Below, piece by piece: positions 1 through 5,086 of a stretch of DNA of 5,086 nt. The first letter of the stretch is position 1. Every line of letters starts with the position of its first letter. The position numbers and the translations under genes are program-made. The DNA is from Betaproteobacteria bacterium. GTDB lineage: Bacteria > Pseudomonadota > Gammaproteobacteria > Burkholderiales > Burkholderiaceae. The notes beneath the pieces are model-generated. The model saw nothing but the letters and a program-made list of their open reading frames with translations, ran no database searches and was not told where the DNA came from. The DNA lies in the NCBI GenBank assembly GCA_015654605.1, contig JAATGO010000195.1, positions 1 through 5,086 of the forward strand. Direction: 5' to 3'.

Positions 1-561
1 GGGGCGATTATTGATGCCAACTTCTTCGACTGGGTTGAAGCCAACATCGGACAGCTTGTAGCTGGTGACCATACTGCGCTCGCACATGCCATTGCACGTT
101 CATGCGAAATCAAGGCAGAGGTAGTACGCCAGGATGAACGCGAAGGAGGATTGCGTGCCATCCTTAACTTTGGTCATACCTTCGCCCATGCCATCGAATC
201 AGGTCTCGGTTATGGTCAATGGCTGCATGGTGAAGCAGTCGGCTGTGGTATGGTCATGGCAGCAGATCTATCGCTACGTCTTGGTTATATCGATACCCAC
301 ACTAAAAATCGACTGACTGCCCTGGTTGCTGCTGCAGGCTTACCTACGGTGGCACCTGATCTTGGCTCACAACGCTGGTTGGAACTGATGCAAGTCGATA
401 AAAAGAATGAAGATGGGAAAATTACATTCATTCTGATTAAACCATTAGGCACACCATTCATCACACATGTGCCACAAGAGGTATTATTGCAAACCCTCGC
501 TGCCAGTATCGTGCCACATGCATCAGCCGCGCCACCTATATCTGATAGAACTTTGCCATGA
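1..561 (+). CDS. aroB: 3-dehydroquinate synthase, C-terminal half (5' end outside window)
   Basis: This enzyme converts 3-deoxy-D-arabino-heptulosonate 7-phosphate to 3-dehydroquinate, the second step of the cytoplasmic shikimate pathway to aromatic amino acids, using NAD and a divalent metal, usually zinc. The reading frame is open from base 1 and gives 186 residues; the E. coli protein is about 362, so roughly the N-terminal half with the NAD-binding Rossmann fold is missing. The visible part is the metal- and substrate-binding helical domain. Visible residue 59 in [11 protein letters not shown] and residue 76 in WLHGEAV are two metal-ligand histidines spaced 17 apart, as in E. coli (H247 and H264); the third ligand, a glutamate, lies before the window. 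The upstream block [12 protein letters not shown] is also conserved. The stop TGA (559-561) overlaps the next gene's ATG. No lesion is seen in the visible part. Family assignment is very secure. Confidence 0.97.
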   Translation, partial: GAIIDANFFDWVEANIGQLVAGDHTALAHAIARSCEIKAEVVRQDEREGGLRAILNFGHTFAHAIESGLGYGQWLHGEAVGCGMVMAADLSLRLGYIDTHTKNRLTALVAAAGLPTVAPDLGSQRWLELMQVDKKNEDGKITFILIKPLGTPFITHVPQEVLLQTLAASIVPHASAAPPISDRTLP

Positions 562-1700
562 AACAGGATGCCACAACGAGTCTTGCTCCCTATGCTGCCC
601 AAGCGGGGACATCCCCTGGCCGACGTTTCCCTGAAACAGAGTCAACATCACGCAGCCCCTTTCAGCGTGATCGCGACCGTATTATCCATTCCACAGCATT
701 TCGTCGCCTGGAATACAAAACCCAGGTGTTCGTCAATCATGAAGGTGATTTATTCCGCACACGCCTGACTCATAGCCTGGAAGTCGCACAAATTGCTCGC
801 TCCAGCGCGCGTAATCTCCATCTTAACGAAGATCTGGTAGAAGCCATTTCACTGGCCCATGATCTTGGCCATACCCCTTTTGGCCATGCAGGACAAGATG
901 CTTTAAATATGTGCATGAAAGACTATGGCGGCTTTGAACACAATCTGCAAAGCCTGCGCGTAGTAGATGATCTGGAACAGCATTATGCCAGCTTTGATGG
1001 TCTCAACCTGATGTTTGAAACACGTGAAGGCATACTCAAGCATTGCTCATTAAGTAATGCGCAACAATTGGGTACCATTGGACAACGCTTTATCGATAAA
1101 ACACAACCCTCTTTGGAAGCACAACTAGCGAACCTGGCAGATGAAATCGCTTATAACAATCATGATATCGATGATGGGTTACGTTCTGGTCTGCTCACCA
1201 TGGCACAATTAAGCGAAGTCGATTTTTTCTCCCGCCACCAACAACAGGTAATGCAAACTTATCCAGGCATTACAGGACGTCGCGCCATCAATGAAATCGT
1301 ACGACGCATGATTAATGCCTTGATCGTTGATTTGATACAAACATCAAAAGCACGCATTGCCGAAGTCGCGCCACAGCATATCGATGATATCCGTCGGGCA
1401 TCTCCATTAATCGCTTTTTCTGAGAACATGGCTCAGGAAGCTGCGCTACTGAAAAAATTCCTACGGCAGAATCTATACCGACATTATCTTGTCAATCGAA
1501 TGACCAGCAAGGCACGTCGTATTATCTCGGCGCTTTTTAACGCTTTCATGTCAGAGCCTGATTTATTGCCCCCTGACTACCAACAACCATCATCGACTAA
1601 ACAACAGCAAGCACGCTATGTTGCAGACTATATTGCCGGCATGACTGACCGCTATGCGATGCGTGAACATCGTCGATTGTTTCAGATAGAAGAAATTTGA
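558..1700 (+). CDS. dgt: deoxyguanosinetriphosphate triphosphohydrolase-like protein (HD-domain dNTPase)
   Basis: A cytoplasmic HD-superfamily enzyme expected to split dGTP or other dNTPs into the deoxynucleoside and triphosphate, limiting dNTP pools. At 380 aa it fits the shorter dGTPase-like subfamily (type 2), not the roughly 505-aa E. coli Dgt, so exact substrate preference is inferred. The N-terminal block around residues 32-57 ([20 protein letters not shown] and following) is a family signature. The metal-binding HD set is complete: H72 in [11 protein letters not shown]101-D102 in [12 protein letters not shown], and D195 in [14 protein letters not shown]. The ATG at 558 overlaps the aroB stop by four bases (ATGA). 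I see no Shine-Dalgarno sequence before it, so translation probably depends on ribosomes finishing aroB. The TGA stop is at 1698-1700. No promoter or terminator of its own is evident. The family is certain; the symbol dgt is used loosely. Confidence 0.94.
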   Translation: MKQDATTSLAPYAAQAGTSPGRRFPETESTSRSPFQRDRDRIIHSTAFRRLEYKTQVFVNHEGDLFRTRLTHSLEVAQIARSSARNLHLNEDLVEAISLAHDLGHTPFGHAGQDALNMCMKDYGGFEHNLQSLRVVDDLEQHYASFDGLNLMFETREGILKHCSLSNAQQLGTIGQRFIDKTQPSLEAQLANLADEIAYNNHDIDDGLRSGLLTMAQLSEVDFFSRHQQQVMQTYPGITGRRAINEIVRRMINALIVDLIQTSKARIAEVAPQHIDDIRRASPLIAFSENMAQEAALLKKFLRQNLYRHYLVNRMTSKARRIISALFNAFMSEPDLLPPDYQQPSSTKQQQARYVADYIAGMTDRYAMREHRRLFQIEEI

Positions 1701-1724
1701 TAGGGCATCATCGCTGGAATCTGT

Positions 1725-1758
1725 AAAAAGGATGTCCCTCATTTTCCAGAAACATCCT
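1725..1758 (-). terminator. probable Rho-independent terminator of tex
   Basis: Read on the minus strand, a perfect 7-bp stem AGGATGT / ACATCCT (plus-strand positions 1752-1758 and 1729-1735) encloses a 16-nt loop and is followed at once by a T run (plus-strand A1725-A1729; the last stem base is part of the run). This is the right polarity to end tex transcription about 137 bases past its stop. The stem is short with a modest GC share and the loop is large, so it may be weak. On the plus strand no T run follows, so it would not serve the aroB-dgt transcript. Confidence 0.5.
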
Positions 1759-1843
1759 CATTACATAGGATGATAGGAAACCATCCGCTCCCGATGACCC
1801 TCTACCCTATATTTGCTGTCACATACCACGTAGTATCCTCTGT

Positions 1844-1882
1844 GCGTGCATCCATGACTGGCATGTTCGCCAGCATGCACGC
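1844..1882. repeat. compound inverted repeat just past the tex stop
   Basis: An outer 8-bp inverted repeat GCGTGCAT (1844-1851) / ATGCACGC (1875-1882) encloses an inner 5-bp hairpin CTGGC (1858-1862) / GCCAG (1869-1873) with a 6-nt loop. The two stems are separated by a 6-nt bulge (1852-1857) on one side and one base (1874) on the other. There is no T run on either strand, so it is not a standard intrinsic terminator. It lies 12 bases from the tex stop and could be a 3' stabilising RNA stem or a dispersed repeat copy; the pairing is seen, any role is inferred. Confidence 0.45.
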
Positions 1883-1894
1883 CACAGCATCATA

Positions 1895-4243
1895 TTACCC
1901 TTTGAGTTTAGCAAAGGCTGCTGCCATCGCATTATTTATCTCAGGCCGTGCCTGTTGCTGCCCTTGGTGTTGTGCCAGGCGACGAGCATCATTACGATCA
2001 CCCCGTTGCGCAGGCTTGCTCCCAGCAACTGGGGGCGTATCTGAAAGCCGCATTGTTAGCGCAATACGTTTGCGCTTCTCATCGATTTCCAGCACCTTTA
2101 CCTTAACCACCTGACCCGCTTTGACCACTGTATGTGGATCTTTGACAAAGGTATCGGATAATGCCGAAATATGTACCAATCCATCCTGGTGCACACCAAT
2201 GTCAACAAAAGCGCCAAATGCAGCCACATTGGTCACAACACCTTCCAAAATCATATCCGGACGTAAGTCACGAATTTCTTCCACACCCTCTTTAAACGTC
2301 GCTGTCGTAAATTCAGGACGTGGATCTCGGCCAGGCTTCTCCAGCTCTTTCAAAATATCGGTGACTGTCGGGACACCAAATTTCTCATCCGCATATTTTG
2401 CAGGATTCAGCAACTTCAGTACCTTACTATCCCCTAATACTCCTTTTACATCCTTGTTGATATCGTTAAGAATTTTTGTCACTAATGGATAAGACTCTGG
2501 ATGCACAGCAGAAGCATCTAGGGGATTGTCGCCATTCATGACACGCAAAAATCCTGCCGCCTGCTCAAACGTTTTATCTCCCAAACGTGGCACCTCACGC
2601 AACGCTGCGCGCGAAGTAAACATACCCTTCATATCCCGGAAAGACACAATACTTTGTGCAACACTGGCATTCAACCCGGATACTCGTGCCAACAATGGCG
2701 CCGATGCGGTATTCACATCCACACCAACAGCATTCACACAATCCTCCACTACTGCATCCAATGAACGCGCCAACTGTGTCTGACCAACATCATGCTGATA
2801 CTGACCAACGCCAATCGACTTGGGATCAATTTTGACCAGTTCCGCCAAAGGATCCTGCAAACGACGGGCAATCGATACGGCACCACGTAATGAGACATCC
2901 AGATCAGGTAATTCTTTTGATGCAAATTCAGATGCCGAATATACTGAAGCACCTGCTTCAGACACCACAATTTTGGTTAATTTCAACTCTGGATGTTGTT
3001 TGATCAAATCCTGCGCCAATTTATCCGTTTCACGCGATGCGGTGCCATTACCAATAGAAATCAATGACACGTTATGCTGCTGAGCCAGCTGTGCTAACGT
3101 ATGCAATGCCCCATCCCAATCATTACGTGGTTGATGTGGATAAATCGTCGAAGTGGCGACCACCTTGCCAGTCGCATCCACGACAGCAACCTTGACTCCT
3201 GTGCGCAATCCGGGATCAAGTCCCATTGTGGCACGCGGACCAGCTGGTGCTGCCAACAACAGATCTTTCAAATTACGGGCGAAGACGTTAATCGCCTCTG
3301 ATTCAGCACGCTCACGCAATGCTGTCGTCAACTCTGTTTCCAGGTGCATGAATATCTTGACACGCCACGCCCAACGTACCGTATCAGCCAACCATTTATC
3401 TGCAGCACGTCCTTTATTACTGACCCCAAAACACGCTGCGATGCGTGCCTCACAAGGATTATGTGGGGCATCCCATTTCGGCTTCTCTTCTTCACTATCG
3501 AGACGCAAATTGACGCTAAGTATATCCTCGCGGCGGCCACGAAATAATGCCAATGCACGATGCGAGGGGATCGTGCCAATCGTCTCTGAATAATCAAAAT
3601 AATCGGCAAATTTCTCACCTGCATCCTGTTTGCCATCGACCACCTTTGACTCTACAACTCCATGCTCAGTCAAATACTCACGCAAATTCTGCAATAAGCT
3701 GGCATCTTCAGAAAACCGCTCCATCAAAATCTGGCGAGCACCGTCCAATGCAGCTTTCACATCAGGTACACCAGGATTATCTCCACTGTCTGTCGTAAAA
3801 GCCGGCTTGATATAACTTGCTGCGGTTTCTTCTGGATTGAGTGATGGATCATTCAACAAAGCATCTGCCAACTCCGTTAAACCAGCCTCAGCAGCAATTT
3901 GTGCCTTAGTACGACGCTTCGGTTTATATGGCAAATACAAATCTTCCAGTCGGGTCTTGTCTTCAGCATGCGTAATAGCATCGAGCAACTCGGGCGTCAT
4001 CTTGCCCTGCTCCTGAATCGATGTAATGATCGCTTCACGCCGGTTTTCAAGCTCACGTAGATAACGTAAGCGTTCTTCCAGTAAACGCAGTTGAATATCA
4101 TCCAGCCCTCCCGTTGCCTCCTTACGGTAACGTGCAATAAAGGGGACAGTCGCGCCTTCATCCAGTAAGGCAATGGCGGCGGCAACTTGAGCAGGGCGTG
4201 CGGCGAGTTCTAAAGCTAATCGTTGTTCAATGGAAGGCAGCAT
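1895..4243 (-). CDS. tex: Tex family S1 RNA-binding transcription accessory protein
   Basis: Tex is a conserved cytoplasmic nucleic-acid-binding protein related to eukaryotic Spt6, linked to transcription and toxin-gene expression; its precise biochemical role is not settled. The 782-aa length matches the family (about 770-785). Domain order is complete: the N-terminal helical Tex region with [17 protein letters not shown] (about residues 33-49) and [14 protein letters not shown] (99-112); a YqgF/RNase H-like domain from about 338 ([23 protein letters not shown]) to about 460; [11 protein letters not shown] (476-486); tandem helix-hairpin-helix segments about 500-630, including [22 protein letters not shown] (620-630); and an S1 domain about 663-733 with [18 protein letters not shown] Gln/Arg-rich tail follows. 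The start is ATG at 4243-4241: it is the first possible start, with an in-frame stop at 4267-4265, and the N-terminus matches E. coli Tex in length. No Shine-Dalgarno is apparent. The stop is TAA at 1897-1895. Confidence 0.97.
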   Translation of the reverse strand: MLPSIEQRLALELAARPAQVAAAIALLDEGATVPFIARYRKEATGGLDDIQLRLLEERLRYLRELENRREAIITSIQEQGKMTPELLDAITHAEDKTRLEDLYLPYKPKRRTKAQIAAEAGLTELADALLNDPSLNPEETAASYIKPAFTTDSGDNPGVPDVKAALDGARQILMERFSEDASLLQNLREYLTEHGVVESKVVDGKQDAGEKFADYFDYSETIGTIPSHRALALFRGRREDILSVNLRLDSEEEKPKWDAPHNPCEARIAACFGVSNKGRAADKWLADTVRWAWRVKIFMHLETELTTALRERAESEAINVFARNLKDLLLAAPAGPRATMGLDPGLRTGVKVAVVDATGKVVATSTIYPHQPRNDWDGALHTLAQLAQQHNVSLISIGNGTASRETDKLAQDLIKQHPELKLTKIVVSEAGASVYSASEFASKELPDLDVSLRGAVSIARRLQDPLAELVKIDPKSIGVGQYQHDVGQTQLARSLDAVVEDCVNAVGVDVNTASAPLLARVSGLNASVAQSIVSFRDMKGMFTSRAALREVPRLGDKTFEQAAGFLRVMNGDNPLDASAVHPESYPLVTKILNDINKDVKGVLGDSKVLKLLNPAKYADEKFGVPTVTDILKELEKPGRDPRPEFTTATFKEGVEEIRDLRPDMILEGVVTNVAAFGAFVDIGVHQDGLVHISALSDTFVKDPHTVVKAGQVVKVKVLEIDEKRKRIALTMRLSDTPPVAGSKPAQRGDRNDARRLAQHQGQQQARPEINNAMAAAFAKLKG

Positions 4244-4306
4244 GAGGAATCTAACAATGGAAAATCAAACGATGGATGATACGCAATTCGAATCGACACG
4301 CCAATC

Positions 4307-4336
4307 TTGACAAGGGGAAAAATTGTAAAATTTAAG
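4307..4336 (+). promoter_or_regulatory. candidate sigma70-type promoter reading toward pth
   Basis: A perfect TTGACA -35 box (4307-4312) is followed after 18 bases by TTTAAG (4331-4336), a 4/6 match to the -10 consensus. The -10 falls in the same AT-rich patch used by the minus-strand candidate, so the two would be back to back. The predicted start near 4343 leaves a leader of about 200 bases before pth. A start closer to pth, using the AT-rich stretch 4446-4480 (GATAAT at 4456-4461, TATACA at 4475-4480), is equally possible but lacks a good -35 box. Confidence 0.27.
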
Positions 4337-4359
4337 AAATATGACGTACATTACGTCAA
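4330..4359 (-). promoter_or_regulatory. candidate sigma70-type promoter for tex
   Basis: On the minus strand a TTGACG -35 box (plus positions 4354-4359) is followed after 18 bases by TTAAAT (4330-4335), a 4/6 match to the -10 consensus. Transcription would start near 4323, giving a leader of about 80 bases before the tex ATG. The -35 box lies within the palindrome 4342-4358 plus one flanking base, so a bound factor would be expected to block it. This is based on consensus matching by eye only. Confidence 0.33.
4342..4358. promoter_or_regulatory. operator-like perfect palindrome between tex and pth
   Basis: TGACGTA (4342-4348), a 3-base spacer CAT, and TACGTCA (4352-4358) form a perfect 7-bp inverted repeat in TGACGTACATTACGTCA. 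Its size and symmetry are typical of a dimeric repressor or activator site, and it sits in the divergent intergenic region, covering most of the candidate tex -35 box and the predicted start of the plus-strand promoter. I do not recognise the cognate regulator. The sequence is seen; operator function is inferred. Confidence 0.45.
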
Positions 4360-4547
4360 CTTGGCATGTCACTCAGGCAACACCTCCACACGAGCAACAA
4401 ACTAACCGCAAACCTCACCCCCAACCAAAATTGGACGAATTCACCTGATATCCGCGATAATCTGCTTATACCTATATACAGAACACGAAAGTTCGCAACG
4501 TTTATCCGGACTATTTTTTATTACCCTCATCATTAACACGCGTTTTC

Positions 4548-5015
4548 ATGGCTATCCAATTAATCGTCGGCCTCGGCAACCCTGGTGCCGAGTATGAACA
4601 AACCAGACATAACGCAGGATTCTGGTTACTGGACAATCTTGCGCATAACACTCGCTTGACACGCGAAGCACGCTTCAACGCTCTTTGCGCAAAAATCCGT
4701 ATCAGTGGTAATGAAGTCTGGCTACTGGAACCACAAACCTTCATGAACCGTTCCGGGCAGTCCGTCGGCGCACTGGCACGTTTCTATAAGATTGCTCCTG
4801 AGCAGATATTGGTTATCCATGATGAACTGGATTTACCTCCTGGAGTAGCCAAAATAAAAAAAGGGAGGCTCATCTGGTGGTCACAACGGCTTGAAAGATA
4901 TTACTGCTGCCCTGGGGACACAAGATTACTGGCGTCTGCGACTTGGTATCGGCCATCCCCGCAGTCTTGGTCTACAACAGGCGGTAGTCGACTTTGTGCT
5001 GCATCGACCACGTAA
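4548..5015 (+). CDS. pth: peptidyl-tRNA hydrolase, frameshifted after residue 105
   Basis: Pth cleaves the ester bond of peptidyl-tRNAs released early from ribosomes and recycles the tRNA; it is cytoplasmic, monomeric and normally essential in bacteria. Residues 1-105 match E. coli Pth throughout: [20 protein letters not shown] carries N11 and the catalytic base H21 (E. coli N10 and H20), FMNRSG holds M66-N67, and [12 protein letters not shown] holds D92 (E. coli D93). At the A7 run 4856-4862 the frame is then lost. The open frame continues for 50 unrelated residues (tryptophan, arginine and cysteine rich) to a TAA at 5013-5015, giving 155 aa against about 194 in E. coli. The true C-terminal half continues in the +1 frame from 4864, so one A too many explains everything. 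As written the product lacks the substrate-binding asparagine (E. coli N114). The ATG at 4548 gives the usual family N-terminus; no Shine-Dalgarno precedes it. Sequencing error and real mutation cannot be told apart here. Confidence 0.9.
   Translation: MAIQLIVGLGNPGAEYEQTRHNAGFWLLDNLAHNTRLTREARFNALCAKIRISGNEVWLLEPQTFMNRSGQSVGALARFYKIAPEQILVIHDELDLPPGVAKIKKGRLIWWSQRLERYYCCPGDTRLLASATWYRPSPQSWSTTGGSRLCAASTT
4856..4862 (+). other. A7 homopolymer, site of the pth frameshift
   Basis: Seven A residues follow AT in the pth codons for KIKK. With six A residues the frame would read [16 protein letters not shown], matching the conserved Pth stretch ([16 protein letters not shown] in E. coli). With seven, it reads [10 protein letters not shown]. 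Homopolymer miscounting, a genuine one-base insertion, or polymerase slippage that sometimes drops an A are the candidate explanations. Confidence 0.9.
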
Positions 5016-5086
5016 GGAAGAACAGATATTGATCGAAGACGCCATTCACAAAAGCCTGGCTGTCATTCCTTTGCTATGTGAAGGAA
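4864..5086 (+). pseudogene. pth: out-of-frame C-terminal part of peptidyl-tRNA hydrolase (cut by window edge)
   Basis: This is the rest of pth, shifted by one base from the frame that starts at 4548. From 4864 it reads [20 protein letters not shown], then [13 protein letters not shown], then [13 protein letters not shown] and on to the window edge with no stop, 74 codons in all. It includes the asparagine of GGHNG (E. coli N114) and the LGIGHP motif near the active-site cleft. Joined to residues 1-105 it gives about 179 residues, leaving roughly 10-20 to come after the window by comparison with E. coli. The open, fully conserved frame shows the lesion is recent, artificial, or bypassed during expression. 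Confidence 0.88.

Larger units (their letters stand above)
4244..4547. other. 304-base divergent intergenic region between tex and pth
   Basis: No convincing gene is present. From left to right it holds the tex leader (4244 to about 4323), a shared AT-rich patch at 4319-4340 with promoter-like boxes for both directions, the palindrome at 4342-4358, a tract at 4395-4430 that is almost all A and C on the plus strand (33 of 36 bases), and an AT-rich stretch at 4446-4480 that may hold a nearer pth promoter. No Shine-Dalgarno is visible in the bases just before the pth ATG. The ribosomal protein gene rplY, often next to pth in proteobacteria, is not here. Confidence 0.7.

Noticed and set aside
285..602. 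Minus-strand open frame of 105 codons across the aroB end and dgt start.
   Set aside because: It is antisense to two conserved coding regions and has no recognisable motif.
1770..2114. Open frame of 114 codons on the plus strand covering the end of tex.
   Set aside because: It lies mostly antisense to the well-conserved tex C-terminus, has low-complexity cysteine, alanine and serine content, and matches no family I recognise.
2121..3815. Several plus-strand and out-of-frame minus-strand open frames inside tex.
   Set aside because: tex is intact and conserved over the whole stretch, and these frames have biased composition typical of shadow frames.
4281..4303. TTCGAAT with flanks resembling the T-loop of a tRNA 3' end, a possible attachment site remnant.
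   Set aside because: The five bases either side of the loop do not pair into a T stem, and no acceptor stem or other tRNA arms are present.
4257..4310. A 17-codon plus-strand reading frame in the tex leader, preceded by GAGGA at an 8-base distance.
   Set aside because: It is very short and no promoter reads into it from the left except through antisense tex. It is probably chance.
4856..4894. Programmed -1 ribosomal frameshift at A AAA AAG in pth, as in dnaX.
   Set aside because: The -1 frame gives only about ten codons before TGA at 4892-4894. The conserved C-terminal half is in the +1 frame.
1..5086. Search for a new system: CRISPR array, insertion sequence, toxin-antitoxin pair, phage or defence genes.
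   Set aside because: All coding space is taken by four conserved housekeeping genes, and the two gaps (194 and 304 bases) hold only regulatory-scale structure. No direct repeat arrays or transposon ends were seen.

Overview
The window reads as an ordinary chromosomal housekeeping segment of a proteobacterium. A betaproteobacterium is most likely: the visible AroB half and Tex are very close to the E. coli proteins as I remember them, and aroB followed at once by a dGTPase-like gene is an arrangement I associate with betaproteobacteria such as the Nitrosomonadales and Methylophilales. Base composition looks slightly under 50% GC by eye. The genus is not determined.

Layout: (1) 1-561, plus strand, the C-terminal half of aroB (3-dehydroquinate synthase), cut by the left edge. 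(2) 558-1700, plus strand, a complete dGTPase-like HD-domain gene that overlaps aroB by an ATGA junction. (3) 1701-1894, a convergent gap with a probable intrinsic terminator for the minus-strand gene, a second compound hairpin, and alternating GGATG/CATCC elements. (4) 1895-4243, minus strand, a complete tex gene (782 aa). (5) 4244-4547, a 304-base divergent gap with a perfect 7-3-7 palindrome (4342-4358) and weak back-to-back promoter-like boxes. (6) 4548 to the right edge, plus strand, pth (peptidyl-tRNA hydrolase), whose reading frame is broken by one extra base in an A7 run at 4856-4862.

The genes do not form one pathway. aroB and the dGTPase gene are probably co-transcribed and translationally coupled. 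tex is a separate unit converging on them, and tex and pth diverge from a shared regulatory region. Pth and Tex both belong broadly to gene expression and translation, but their adjacency alone shows no joint function.

I found no mobile element, CRISPR array, RNA gene, defence system or other clearly new system. The two points most worth a second look are the frameshift in pth, which removes a catalytic asparagine from a normally essential enzyme, and the palindromic operator-like site between tex and pth.
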